A stretch of DNA of 64,000 nucleotides from Ectobius pallidus. Its lineage: Eukaryota; Arthropoda; Insecta; Blattodea; Ectobiidae. The stretch is from the NCBI GenBank assembly GCA_964059195.1, contig CAXKWD010000003.1, positions 199,974,174 through 200,038,173 on the forward strand. Reading direction: 5' to 3'. Below are positions 22,662 to 35,182 of the stretch, piece after piece (within the stretch, counting starts at the first letter, position 1; the number at the start of each line of letters is the position of its first letter). Made by a program: the position numbers and the translations under genes. The notes under the pieces are model-generated. The model had not been told where the DNA came from. It saw nothing but the letters and a program-made list of their open reading frames with translations, and ran no database searches.

Positions 22662-25600
22662 TGTAACGACGCAAATAGCGACGTGCATAATCAACGATAG
22701 GAGACCATTCCTAAACAAAGGAAGGGTTGGGGGACCGCAACTAATCGATATTGAACATTTTTATGATTATCGATACTGCCCTGAATTTTATTTGAATTAC
22801 AGAAAAGGAGAGGTGCGCATGCGTCGACGGTGAATCGACGAGGCAGACGTGCGGAACCTGAAAGACGGTTAGGAGTACGTGCCTGACCACGAGAGAGAGA
22901 AGTTGAAAAGGCAGAAGGGAGAAGACGAGATTGGGATGTGTGACAGCGGTAGAGGCGTTCTGGCATAATGGTGTGTCAGACTTTCATCTAAAGGAAATTC
23001 TGGTTGTGAACTTCCTTGACACGGCTATATGGAGATAGTCATTAATCAGAAGAATACACCAAGTCGGCCAGTACGAGACACCGCTGCAGCGAACACCAGC
23101 TGTGAGAGTGAGTCGTGACTGCTCGCTCTGAATAAGAGCAGATATGGACATCAGGAAGTAATGGAAGACAACTCAGGATCGGAGGATAAGTTGGACATCA
23201 CTGGTTGAGTATAAGCGTCTAGACTTTTTTTCTTATTGTTTGGGGAGTGAGAAAATTGAGATATCCCTTTTTTTTTAAGGATGGTTTCTAAGTCATGTAT
23301 GGCGATTAGACACCGTATGGAATAATAGAATAGAATAGAAACATAGAAGTGAGAATTCTAGAAGTAAAGTGATGAAATCCAGTAATCCAACTATTTTCTA
23401 TTTCTGGTCTAAATTAATTATAAAAGAGCAGTCTAGAGCCTAACAACTGAATGCCACAGATATATCTCTTCACTTTAAGTTTTTTTGGGTGATTGTTCCA
23501 CGAATGAATACATAGCTAGGGGCAATTGGTGATGCTCATAGAAACTTTGTTATTTTTGAGACAGGACGCGAGGGGAGTAAGGAAGAAAAGTAATTAAGGG
23601 GCATGCTTAGTACTTCTTACGAGGGCCCCTCCCTCTTGGGTTTCTTTCAGGTGACGGGTGACTATCTATAAATAGATTTCATGCTGGCCTGTAATGTTAA
23701 GTTATGTTTTTTTATAGAGATTTATCTACAAGCGAAGGTGTATGGAACATGGTAGAGGGGGATAAGAAGTGGAAAGATTGAAGGGCAAAAGAAGGCCTAC
23801 GAGTGGTAGTGCATTAGGTGTGTACCCTTGGAAAATTTACATGTTAGGGTAGAAGTAGAAGTCACTAAAAGGGTTATAGAGAAGCTTACTAATCTGGGCG
23901 TGAATTAGTTTCAGTTAGAATTCTAGGGAATTTAGAAACAAAATAAGATTGGGTGCCCATGCTAAAGAGTAGTAACGTAAGAAGTAGGAAAACTAGAATA
24001 ACCACCGAGTGAATTAAATCAATGGTATAAGCTGAAGGGAACTCTACTTAAAGAGAGAAAGGGGTTAAAAGATAATAGCTGATGACTGGTCAGGTTAGAA
24101 AGAGGAGAGTGAGTTGAAAGATAACAACAAATGATTGGTTAGGTTAGAAAGAGGAGAATAGGAAATTGCGAGTAGTGTACTGATGATAAGTAGTTTATTA
24201 GCAAGTACTAGAGATTGTAAGGGTGAGGTGAGGGAACGCCGGAAGTATCCCGAATCAAACAAATAAAATCTGGTAGTAGGCAAGGCCTATACCAGTACAT
24301 ATAAAGAAAAGAAATTTATGAGAGATTGTGAAAGCCATCGATGTTGGAGGCGAACAACGGCCCCACGTGCCTCTAGGAGAGAGTGTCAGGGACCTCTGAC
24401 GTCGATTTACAAAATTGTATTTTTGTTTGCGGCCCATTAATATTTTCCCGGTTGCAGGAGAGGAGTCAGATTGTTTGTAACTCAAGATCTAGACGTCGCT
24501 CCTGTATCGGTGGTTTATCGCCACAGTCACTCTGTGGGTATAGGCCTAAACTTCTATTTCTTTCTTCGTGAGACTGTCTTTTCTATCTATCTTTAAATAC
24601 AATTCTTCATGGACTAAGCTGACAAATAGACTAATATAGGAGACATAGGTGGGATTATTGAGTGTAATCTGTAGAGTAAGGACTGGATTATGAATTGAAA
24701 ACCTTTATTTATTCAAGAGAAAAAACACCCAGTATAATATATATATTGAGCTATCCTGAAGTTGCAAATGTAAATGACTGCACAAGTCAGTAGTAAATTA
24801 GAAGAACAATACAAGACGTTCTAGTAGATACCTGAAAAAAAAAAAGAAAGAAAATTAAAGTAATTAATTAAGGATTTGTTATTGTTGAACAGAGAACGTA
24901 CTTATATAGTTAAAATTGGGTATACTAACCTTGAATAATCAAATATTATCCTACCAATAAAAGTGTTGAATGGTTAATGTAGTGTAAATGTAATTTATTG
25001 TATATAAGATTGTTATTGTTGAAAAAAGAAAAAAAAAAAAATAATATATTAAATAAATTATGGTTATTGTTATGCAAAGTAAATTAACGTGAAGTTCAGA
25101 TTTTTGACCCTTATCCTTGTAATGGTTTGAGAGTAGCTGGTTTTTGTGCTAAGTTACATACTTTGGTAGTGAGTATTGAAAAAAGGAGAAAAAGAAGAAG
25201 CAAAATAATAAAAGAAAGATAAATCCGAACCCAACTCCCGTCTCCACTGTTATTTAAAAGCTAGTCGAGGGGCATGTAGGTACATAGCCTGTGTATCTAT
25301 AATTTAATTTGTGTCTGGGCTGATACATAACAAAAAAGAAAAGAGGAAGCGTATTGATGATGGCGCCCGTTAATATAAATTTTCATCAATATTATCAAGA
25401 CTGGGTAAATTGTTAAAAGAGAGAGAAAGTAGACTGAGAGTAGGAAGTTTGCAATCACCCGGTGTCAAAGGTAGTTGTACTGAACGTTGGAATGTGGACT
25501 ATGCAGGCAGTGTTATGATGACACGACAGGTGCATGAGTGACCTTGTTTTGTAGGAGTTCAGTAAACTTATATACTACGATTAAGAATAATCACATATTA

Positions 25601-25679
25601 GTCGTCACAGAATTTTGGCGAAGATTTAATCCAAGAAGTTAAGGAACTTTATAGCATAAAGTAAGAAAAGCCCGTCACA
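22662..25679 (+). repeat. 3' LTR, 3018 bp
   Basis: Same as the 5' LTR apart from two extra A's in the homopolymer near 25030. Followed by the ACAT target duplicate. Confidence 0.95.
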
Positions 25680-25683
25680 ACAT

Positions 25684-25824
25684 GTCATAAACATCCGAAC
25701 CCTATCCAGAATGTTTGTCTAGAAAGTAGAAATCATTAAAACCATTGTTATTATTATATTATAGGCAGCAGTGTTCAAAGTGTGGTATGTTTCCCAACAA
25801 TTTTATGTAGGCATCTCGGGCATA
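25684..25824. other. Flank right of gypsy
   Basis: Contains the reverse complement of 'agggttcggatgttt', also present at about 13055-13070. This hints that the insertion target was part of a larger repeat. Confidence 0.4.
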
Positions 25825-26165
25825 AGAAAATATTGTGGTGCCACTTGAAGACTCTTTTACCAAGATCTGCCTCTACCTGCTGCCACCCTAATCCTCTTCG
25901 ACTTTTCAATCAGTGAATAGAAAGGTAATTAGGCGTATTCACACTTGTCCACAGTCCAGTACAATGTTTCCAAATACGTTTACTTCACTTGAGAAGTAGT
26001 GAATGACAGCGGCAACACTGGAGAAATCCACACGACTACAAGAGCACATTTTCTTTCTCGGTGTTTATGTCTGTGCAGATTTTCGGATTAGGGAACAATG
26101 CTATTACATTCTTTTGTAGATAGACGGTGGTTTGGGACGAGGCCTGCATAAAATGGCACCAACTG
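25825..26165 (-). repeat. Repeat R4, right copy
   Basis: Reverse-complement partner of 11566-11860. Confidence 0.65.
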
Positions 26166-27034
26166 TATAAGCAGTTATTTACTTGTTTAATGTTAGAGCT
26201 AGTATTGAAATATAATTCACCCGCTCTAGTCTAAAATTCCCATATTGACTGCTTCATTTCTGTGTTTTGTGTTTTCCTTTTCATACTTACGTTTCATCTC
26301 CACTACAATAACCCTGACCTAGCCAATACTTAATAAATTTCTCCGGCTTCAGTTTATTTATGGAAGGTTTTATCAGCAAGTTTTTTTCTTGAAGGTGATA
26401 AAACAATGTTCATTTCAGTGAATGCTCTTTCACATTCTATAGTTCATATAATTACAAATTAACACGAAGAGATTCTGCTATGCTAATTGGGCCGATCACT
26501 CAGCATGTACTACAGCACTCAACAATAATCCAGTGTGAAAAAGGCATTTAAACTATAAAATCAAATTGCCAAAATGCTTTTGTTTAATCAGTGATAATTG
26601 TAATTTTGATATGCACAAATTAAGTTAATTATAATCGAAATAAAAAAAGGATATTATTTTCATAATTAAACAACTCAGAGCATAGTTGTGATACAACCAC
26701 AACTGTCTCAATGTTACCTAATTAAAAATAAAATAAATACTGTTTGTATTCATAAAATTATGGATAGATAGCTAGATCTTTATTTGCCAGAGACATGAAA
26801 GTGTATAGCAACGTCAAAGTAATATATGCACATACAAAGTTTGATAAAATAGTGCTTTAAAATAATCTGCTATTAAAATACTCATCCAACGTATACATTG
26901 GATTTGAGATCAATGTTGATCTTACTGTCCTCTTGAATTCTGATAAAGAAAGATTTTTAATATTGTCAGAAAGTACAGTTATAGTAATTTGTACCATAAA
27001 GTGTCAATGAAGCCATATTTTCTCATTCTCTAAA
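26166..27034. other. Unannotated AT-rich stretch
   Basis: A short 'atcagtgataattg' island near 26588 recurs near 10055. No gene seen. Confidence 0.5.
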
Positions 27035-27115
27035 GAAGAAGAGTGCTGCGCAGCGACAATAAATTAAACCAAAAGCACTTCAAAATCCACCTCAGCCTGT
27101 AGGCCTGCCTTAAGG
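27035..27115 (-). repeat. R2 family head fragment
   Basis: Reverse complement of the first ~80 bases of the R2 copies at 1496 and 51597, including 'gcgcagcgacaataaatt'. Confidence 0.7.
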
Positions 27116-27379
27116 GATTTTCTTAACATAAGCATCCGTGTGGATGAATTATGGCCCTGCGGTCAACTCAACCTCTACCTGATATGAATACCAAGAGCAA
27201 TCCTGGATTGGCGCTTAAAGCTGACAACTTTACTACGTTAATCTATGGGAACCTCAATCTCCTGAAACCCTATGGGGCCCTTTGGCCTGTTCGAGTTCTA
27301 TGTCGAGTTTCCAGCATTAATTGAGTCAATATACAATTATCAGAAACATGTATTCGTTTACGTATTTCTTTGACTAAAG

Positions 27380-27953
27380 CAGCGTTTCTCAACCTATGGT
27401 CCGCGAAGATGGTGCAGATGGTCCGCAGATATTAAAATAATAATAATAATAATAAAATAAATAATATTAATAATAATAAAATAAATAAATAAAGCAAGTG
27501 GAAAGTAAAGAAGTAAAAATTTTCACATAAAATGGACACTAGATGTCAAAGTTTTTAAAATCTTCGAAAATACAGGTCCGATTGCCAAGTTTCCTTACTT
27601 TTCCAGTTACGAACCACAGTTTGAAACCCCTGATGCACTGACGTCTATGGTCCCCTCTTTCATTCAAAACCCAGAAAAATAAGACTCCGTCGGAATTTAT
27701 CAGAGGCGATCTCTTAACAAGGGTTTTATTGTTGGAGGTGCCCGAGTGTTAATAACTGTGTTTCCGTCAATTTAAAAAAAGTATTTAGATTTATTTCGTT
27801 ATAATGATTAATTACCTATAGTTAATACCCCAAATATTAAGAATATAGGCCTACATATAGCCTACTTTTAAAAATGGGATGTAAAATTAGGGGTCCGTAA
27901 ATTTTTTTAGACATTTTAGAGGTCCTCGGGTTCAAACAGGTTGAGAAACGCTG
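27380..27953. mobile_element. Non-autonomous hAT element, 574 bp, 8-bp TSD
   Basis: Terminal inverted repeats start CAGCGTTTCTCAACCT and end AGGTTGAGAAACGCTG. The flanks GACTAAAG (27372-27379) and GACTAAGG (27954-27961) are 8-bp duplicates with one mismatch. Contains an AAT microsatellite at about 27436-27492. No transposase remains. Confidence 0.88.
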
Positions 27954-28334
27954 GACTAAGGTAATAGCTCGGAACAATTGTATAAAAGTCATAGCCGTCA
28001 GACTTAATGTTAGCAATCTTTGAGGGATGGCGACGGTATTTAACATTGTATTCTGCAAGAAAAATGTTTTCACGATTTTTTTGCAAACGAATCTATACAT
28101 ACATGTATTAATTCCGCTGTTTATATACTCCTTTTATCTGTAAGGCCATATCAGGAGTTCGGGATCTGTGTCTGTACAGTAGGGTACGCTATGGAACTAT
28201 TAATTGTCAATTATTTAAATTATTGGTGTATTATGGATTAAATTTCAACTGATATTAATTTGAATGGATTTGAAAGAAGATGAAATGATGAGGACGATTC
28301 ATGGTATGTAAATATCCAAATCGGCATTTGCCTT

Positions 28335-28458
28335 TTTTACGACTGGGGAAACCATGAAAAAACCCATGTGAAATTAGCCGGCCACGGGATTTAAACCTGG
28401 GACCTCACGAATGCGAGTTCAAGACGTTACAATCTCGGCCACCTCGCTCGGTCTTTAA
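28335..28458 (-). mobile_element. tRNA-derived SINE fragment
   Basis: On the minus strand it reads as a tRNA-like head with a decayed box B ('cccaggtttaaatcc'), followed by a body related to 56455-56590 (shared 'gaggaaaccatgaaa'-type block). Ends approximate. Confidence 0.45.
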
Positions 28459-29481
28459 CATTTCATAGCTACCAATCATTATTTTATTTCATACATTGTT
28501 TTCGTAAAAGTTAAGTGTGGGGTAATTAGAAGCAAGACATAGTTTGCTCATAATTATGCTCTATCTTGCTCTGTGAGAGGCTGAAACAAATGAATACGTA
28601 CTCCTTGGTTGATTCTATAGGCCTATCTGAAAATGGAACCAGAAAACTGTATCGGCAGAGAGTAGTGAAATTTCTCATTCATGTATTGAAAGGTTAAATG
28701 TAGCTTTATTGTTTATGCAATTTTTCTAGCAATAGAATGTTAACTTAATAGAAGATTTTTCACGCCGTTTGAATTTTGTCTCTCAAGGTCTTTTTCTTAT
28801 ATTAGTTTATTAAACTAGGGTAGTTTTCCTTGATTTTAACGTGCAGTAAGCTATTACAACAAAACTTCTTTTTCGAACATATTTAGAAAGATAAAAGAGT
28901 AATTTTAAGATGCGTTGGTTTGATTGTGAGATTCTATTGTTGAGATTATGTGTTTTTCTTAGGGGGTACCGCTTAACCACGCTACCCTGCACGGTGCACA
29001 ATGTTTACTTAACGAACTTTACATAAAAACGTCTTAAGTAGAATTCCGATATTGTAGGGTCATTCCACTGGACCTGGTGGGACTGTCACAGAAATTGATT
29101 TATTTTCTTTTGCAGTAATATATATTCATACATTACGAATATAGGGCCAGAATGTTTGTGGAAATGGAAATACAGACCGTACATGTTTATTGATCCTACC
29201 TGGTATGGTTTTCTTCACAAGCTGCAAGTCCTGGGTTACCGGTCACAACATTTTCGCGTCTGCAAGCGCCTGGTATCTAGACTTCACTGCAACGCTCGCC
29301 TCTTGTCGATAGCGCCCGCCCCGGCATCTGGTGGCGGAATCCAGCACTACAAAATGTGGAATTCACTTTGATTTATCACTTGAATGACCTCACAATCACC
29401 CCCCCGTCACCCGGCAACGATTCGAACACTTCAGCACGCCAAATTCATCATGGATTTCTTAAATTTCTTTAATTTTTTCAG
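28459..29481. other. No supported gene
   Basis: The GC content rises near 29200-29350, where an open frame of 71 codons (29156-29371) lacks any recognisable domain. Confidence 0.4.
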
Positions 29482-29530
29482 TGAATGTGACTGCCAATGT
29501 CACAAGAGTTGCCCCCGCTGCAATTCACAG
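29482..29530 (+). other. Candidate Cys-rich micro-exon
   Basis: A 49-base segment is preceded by a strong polypyrimidine acceptor (tttaattttttcag) and followed by a donor-like gtcagt. In one frame it encodes ECDCQCHKSCPRCNSQ, with six cysteines... in order C-x-C-x-C-x3-C-x2-C (five cysteines in 16 residues). The phase is +1 at the start and complete at the end. No neighbouring exon was found, so it could be chance. It resembles part of a small disulphide-rich or zinc-binding module. Confidence 0.3.
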
Positions 29531-29689
29531 GTCAGTAGAACCCCAGAGCAACCTTGAACTCTATTATACTTTCTAACTTATGGATTCTTTTTTGTATGAA
29601 TGAATAAATGTATGAATGGCGAAACGTGTGCTTTACAAGAGCTACCATCTATCCCACAGCCTTAGCAGGGTCGGTACCCGGGGCATTTA

Positions 29690-29917
29690 GTCACTCCGAC
29701 TTCAGGACATAGTGTATTGCGCTGGCTTTCTGTGAGCAAGGTTGCGGGTTCGATCCCGGCCCAGGTCGATGGCATTTATGTCTGTATAAATGTGACAGGC
29801 CCATGTCAGTAGATTTACTGGCATCTAAAAGAACTCCTGCGGGACAAAATTCCGGCACACCGACGACTGTTACAGGCCTAAGTTGCAGTACATCCCCGTC
29901 GTTAAATAACCATTTAC
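29690..29917 (+). mobile_element. tRNA-derived SINE
   Basis: A tRNA-like head with box B ('gcgggttcgatcccggcc') is followed by a body containing 'aaaagaactcctgcgggac' and an end 'cgtcgttaaataacca'. This body and tail are typical of a widespread SINE group in animals. The left end may extend to about 29640. Confidence 0.7.
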
Positions 29918-30234
29918 CAACCAACCAGCTCTGGGGCATATAATATTCGCATCAAGCAGCCTTGATCCCCATTATATTATTTAGACGAGAATTTATAATG
30001 TGTAGGAATTGAACCCAGGTTTGTTGCTTGGTATGTTGTCAAAAAGTCCCTTTGATACCCTAAATGTACCCAAATGACCTCAAGTCTGCAAAAAAGTAAG
30101 GGTGGATGTCGCTCTGATGCTTATATCATTACTACTAATACTTCAATGACATTCAGTTAGCTTTGAACTAAAAAAAGTTCCCCTCGGAATTCCACTGTCC
30201 TTTTCCTTTTAAAATGTCTATGAAGCAAGTATTA

Positions 30235-30760
30235 TAATCTACTCTTATACAATTCAACGGCCCTAAATAGCGTGCTCACTCGCTCGCCCGCTTCGAGAGT
30301 TCATCGGGTATATTCGGCGATGTTCGTCTCTCGCAGTGTAAACTTTCGCGACGAGTACAAAATTAGGAAAACAGTTTCTTTATTATATAAGGCCTAAGTG
30401 AAATGAACATAATGAAAAAATAATGTAATTTTATTTTTACTTACAATTTTCATAGCTCTGAACCACAAACATTTTTAAAAAGCTGCCTGTATAAATTTCT
30501 TAATAATCCTGGAGTCAATTAATAATGGCGGGCGAAGCACCGGGGGCACCAGCAGTAAAATATCGATGGTTTAACTCTTGAAATATCGCTGATAATAAAA
30601 TTCCAAACAAACCATTCCTTCCCTTGAAACATTATATAATTTCTGAAAATTGCACTGAAGTGATCACATAAAATTCACATTATATTCATCTGTCAACAAA
30701 CAGTTGAGAAACAATACGTATTATCAGTGTTTACAGGTGGCTTTGGGACTGCATAAAACT
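30235..30760 (-). repeat. Repeat family R5, copy a
   Basis: Reverse complement of 54990-55510. Shared islands include 'gacgaacatcgccga', 'ggagtcaattaataatggc' and 'acaatacgtatta'. Confidence 0.7.
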
Positions 30761-31155
30761 TACGATATAATTAATTTCTGTAATCTACATAGTGATAGGA
30801 ACGTATTTTGAAGGAAAAAGCGTAAGATATCCAGATAAGTTTCGTATTTAAGCATCATTTTAACCGTGGCTATTTTCTAGTAATGGACAACGTAACGGAT
30901 GTCCAGAAACAACGGATTAAATTACGAAATTAAGTTGCACTAGTCTATTTAATTTTCCACTGAAAGGCGTACGATGCCTTCTATTTTTGCCTTAATATTA
31001 AAATATGGTCCACGGCTGATTCTTATTTTATTGAAGAATTAAACTAAAGTATTTGAGCATCTGGTATCTTATTTACAGTATTTTATTACATTGATCGAGC
31101 TCAACGGTATTAAGCATGTATTTTAACAAATCTAAAATATTTTAACTAAAATTGT

Positions 31156-31757
31156 GGGGTTAGTTTCCCATTCTACTGGATTCGTTAATTTTGTTTTTTA
31201 CACACGAAAAACGGCAAAATTTCATGTAATATTATTCTCCAGAAGTTTTAGAATCCATATATAGGCACATTTTGTTTCTAAGAATATTTTAAATATGGGT
31301 AAAATCGGTAAGAAGTTCACAAAAAACTAACCTAAAATGGCGCTCAGAAAGGAATCACGATAATACAGAATCAGCTGCTAGAAACAGCGCAGGTGCATGC
31401 TGGGAAGAAGCCGATGGGTCACGTGGTGCTGGAATCAGCTGCCAACATGATAATGGTCAGACAACTCCCCGGAAGATATAATATGCCACATTTTCGAAAC
31501 CGAAAAACAGTGTATCGTACATTATTCGAAAATGCAAGGGCGCTTCGCTTCGGCTGCCGCCTCCGCTCGCGCACTTAACTAATGTGGTTAGTGTATGCAT
31601 TATTTAGCTGTATGTAGAGGTTGCAGGACCGTATGGAACAGACCAATGACATGCAAGGTCGTTGTCAGCCAATGGGAGCGTTGGTCTGCAAGCCAGAGAC
31701 CGCATACCAACGCCGAACATCGCGTGTTGAAATCCAGTAGAGTGGGAAACTAAACCC
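31156..31757. mobile_element. MITE family M1, copy a, 602 bp, 8-bp TSD
   Basis: Termini GGGGTTAGTTTCCCA and, inverted, GGGTTTAGTTTCCCA, with similarity running on for about 26 bases. AAAATTGT is repeated at 31148-31155 and 31758-31765. The copy at 43710-44312 is about 95% alike by eye. The 61-codon open frame inside is conserved between copies only because the copies are alike. An 8-bp TSD points to hAT, Merlin, P or a related superfamily. Confidence 0.9.
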
Positions 31758-31899
31758 AAAATTGTAACTCAGATATTATCTGCTTCCTTCCAAAAACCTT
31801 CCACAATAAGTAAACTGGTAAAATATAACATCCGGCGTTGGAATCATTAGAACAGTTTTTTTTTCTGGTGAGAAAATGCAATGAACCGTTCACTGCCGA

Positions 31900-31985
31900 C
31901 TGCTGTAGACAGAGGACAGCTGAGGATGCCGGACGCAGTCACCGGCGAAACGTTGGGGACATCAAACCCCACTGGACCACGGCCT
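31900..31985 (+). ncRNA. Hammerhead-ribozyme-like core (possible Penelope-like element trace)
   Basis: CTGAGGA (31920-31926) fits the CUGANGA core box. It is followed by a perfect 5-bp stem (GCCGG 31928-31932 / CCGGC 31942-31946) and GAAA (31947-31950), then GTTGGGGACATC, which could hold a minimal stem III and an AUC cleavage site. Penelope-like elements are known to carry such ribozymes. Stem I pairing is not convincing, so the call is tentative. Confidence 0.35.
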
Positions 31986-32136
31986 ATGAGCCTGGAAAAG
32001 TCTATTGTAAATTACAAGTACAAAAAAGCTAAACTTTGTATATTTTCGAAATGGTCGTTTTTAATTCAAAATTCTTTTTTTCGTCCTTAATGAAATTCTA
32101 TTTTCAAGGGAAATTCCCAGTTAAAGGAAGACATTT

Positions 32137-32809
32137 GCGTCCATAAAGTAAGTTTCTCTGGGGCCCTGTACAGAAACAAAACAAAATTACTTAGAAATAT
32201 TTATTGCAACAGACACAGCCAGTGTTCAGCTATTTTTCAATATATTCGCCACCGGAATTGAAACGTTTGTCTTACCATGGGTCCAACTTTTGGACACCTG
32301 TGTCGTAGAAGTCAGACGTCTGAAGGTATTTGAACCACTATGTGACAACCATTTCCTCTTCTCTGTCATTCCCTGTCATTTCTTGAGGTTTAGGAAAAGA
32401 TGGAAATCAGGAAGCGAAGTCCTGGCAGTACGGTGGATGTTTAAATACCTCCTAGCAAGTCTCCTAGAGAACTTTGGCTGAGAGGTGTTTAAACATCCAC
32501 CCTAAAACCCGACCTAGCTCCCAGTGATTTCCATCTTTTTCTACACCTCACGAAATGACAAAGAATGACAGAGAATGACAGAAAGACGAAGGTATCACAC
32601 GGTGGTTCAAATCCAAGGCGGTAGTCTTGTACGACACAGGTATTCAAAAGTTGGTGCTACGGTAAGACAAATGTTTCAATTCCGTTGGCGAATATGTTGA
32701 AAAATAGCTGAACGCTGGCTGTGTCTGTTGCAATAAATATTTCCTTGAAATTATGTTTTGTTTCTGTAAACGGCCCCAGAGTAACTTATTTTTCTGGACG
32801 CGTCTTGTA
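32137..32809. mobile_element. Palindromic mariner derivative, copy a
   Basis: Both ends carry the mariner-type terminal text 'gcgtccataaagtaagtt' (inverted and decayed at the right). Each ~330-base arm encodes, reading outward, remnants of a mariner transposase C-terminus. There is no 5' transposon end: two 3' ends are joined head to head. Copies b and c are at 41906 and 50247. Confidence 0.8.
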
Positions 32810-33326
32810 TGTTACTTTAATACTTAATATAATGATCACGAGTAAACCAAGTAAATTTGGTGTTGGCAGTGTAAAGAACTATAAAAACAGACTGCTTATT
32901 TCTTAATTAAAACTAAAGTAATCCCATTGTACCGTACTGAAATGTCAATCCGAATTATTTGAATTCAGGGCAATTTATTTATTTTATAAGATTTTGTATT
33001 TCAACACAAAAACAGCTGTATTTTAGAGTCCAGTAATTTACATCTCCGATAGGCCTATAAGTCGGCCAAGGAGATTTGTGTTACACCAGTTATCTACATT
33101 AGGCCTATGGAAAGTGATAGGCCTAGTGGTCAACTGGTAAGAATGGTTAAAATACAAAACGACAGGTCTAATATCCAAGAGGATTGGGTTTTTTTCAGAA
33201 ATATGCAATATTATACACCACATGAATCTTAATTAATGAGAAATAACACCGAAATAATAATTGCATGCTTTTATGCGGAATAACACCAAAATTAACTCAA
33301 TATTCGTACCGATCCCTATAGGCTAT

Positions 33327-33634
33327 ATGTAAAGTAAAGTAAAGTATTCCCTATACAGGCCATGAAGGCCAAGAAGGTTCCAGGAGGTTGAGGCTCCCAG
33401 ATTTTAGACATCGGCACATGAAGGTGGTAATGTTGTCACCCTTACGCACCGACCGCGTTTACCCCCAGGATTGCTCCTGGTACTCATTTCTGTTAGAGGC
33501 TGAGTCGACCCCAAGGCCATAGTGCCACCAGATTGATTAGGCCAGTTGAAAACCTCCAACGACTTCATCGGGGATCCAACCCGCGACCTTCCGGTTTTAG
33601 CGTAGCGCATCAACCACTACGCTACGGCGTACCC
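33327..33634 (-). mobile_element. tRNA-derived SINE, 308 bp, 13-bp TSD
   Basis: CCCTATAGGCTAT is repeated at 33314-33326 and 33635-33647. On the minus strand the tRNA-like head (box A region 'gtagtggttgatgcg', box B 'gcgggttggatcccc') comes first. The 3' tail is a GTAAA-type repeat, read as 'gtaaagtaaagtaaag' on the plus strand. Confidence 0.85.
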
Positions 33635-33647
33635 CCCTATAGGCTAT

Positions 33648-35140
33648 GTACTTAATGAAAATGAGCAGAGAGAATGTATTGTGGTACAACTTTATATTGA
33701 AACGCGATATCTAATTACTGGTCTCTATACGGTGTGGCAGCTGATAGCTTTTTTTTCTATAATTGTTCTCCTTTGGATAGGAGCTATTGCTGACAAATAG
33801 AGCCCGGATTTTTAGGGTTTTATACACCTTGTTTTAGTTATTTTAAACATATTAAAATAGCTTCATTTTACTTTTTTACCATTTTCAGACGATTTTTTTT
33901 TTTTTTTTTTTTTTTTTGAGTTTTACTAAGTAGGCTATTTATTAATTTTATTTTCACTTAAATTTCCTTGGCTCTGAACTGTAAAACTTTAAAAATGATG
34001 TTTGCTTAGTTTTAGAACTACCCCTGTCATTTCCAACTCCACCACAAACTCAACAAGAACATTTTTCAATTAATCAGTCTACTATTAGAATACTTCACTT
34101 TCGGCATCTTGCTGGAGTTAACACTGTGAATAAACTGCAAGTGTGAGCTTCCTAAGAATACCTTTAATTTACTTCGGAAGAAACCGGAGATTTAAGTTCA
34201 CTTAAGATCCTCTTTACCGGGACAAAGGGGTTAGAAAATGATAAAATTACAAAACGCAATGCTATATTTCATATTACAATATAATATAGGGTACTGGCTA
34301 GAACGAAGAAAATGCAAAATATAGGCAGATATTTGAAAAGTAATTTTTAGTGGAGTTATAATAATTACATTAATTATTATAATTTTATTATTGTTCTTTT
34401 ATCGTATTTTACTTTAAAAACAGTTTTAGCCATTTTTAATTTTTATAAGACTGGATTATGTGACTGCCTTAAATATGAAACGGATAATTGTGTTAAAATG
34501 TCACAGTTAGCTTGCAAAAAACAAAATAGTTTAAAACCTAATGATCTGGGCCCTACTTTGTTTTACCTGTTTCTGGCGTCTTGAGAATGAGTGGGATTAT
34601 ATTTATTGATTTACTCCATTGTTTCACAGTGTTTCTGGATAATACGTACTTTTTATTTATTAGTTTTTTGTTACTGAGCACTTCTTAAATATTCTGATAA
34701 CATGTTGATAAAATTTTAATGAGGGTGTTAATGTATATATTTAGTAGAGTGAGACAAAAGTAGCTTCGCCGAGAACTGGAAACCTATTTATTTCCGGTAC
34801 TTGTACTCGGTAGTGTACAGGTACCAACCACACACGCAGGTCTCTTGTCGCCGTGCCTCCACCAATTTTATATCACGAAACCACGTTGATCTTTGGTTAT
34901 TAGGAAAGAAAACAAAATCATTTATTACAAACATAGCCTAACCCAACACAATAAACAGTACAATCCAAAATCGAGAAACAAATTAAACAGGAATCACTAC
35001 TTGACGATTATTGTTTATAGCCTACATGCGCTATTTTCAATAAATAAATAAAAATAAATGAACATACAGTATTAAATAGAATGGAAATAAATATATAAAT
35101 ATATTTAAAAAGTGCATGTAAATGTATACATTATATATAA
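33648..35140. other. Unannotated AT-rich stretch
   Basis: T-run at 33893-33917. No gene or bounded element recognised. Confidence 0.5.
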
Positions 35141-35143
35141 ATA

Positions 35144-35182
<39 letters not shown>

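Larger units (their letters stand above)
14579..25679 (+). mobile_element. Full-length Ty3/gypsy LTR retrotransposon, 11.1 kb
   Basis: Two long terminal repeats (14579-17594 and 22662-25679) begin TG and end CA. They flank a 5.07-kb internal region with a primer site, gag, pol and a purine tract. The host sequence ACAT is duplicated at 14575-14578 and 25680-25683. The LTRs differ only by two A's in one homopolymer (16935-16945 against 13 A's in the right copy), so insertion was recent. No envelope gene is present: only about 190 bases separate the end of pol from the right LTR. The insertion point lies at the A-rich end of R1 copy d. LTRs of 3.0 kb are long for this superfamily. Confidence 0.95.
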
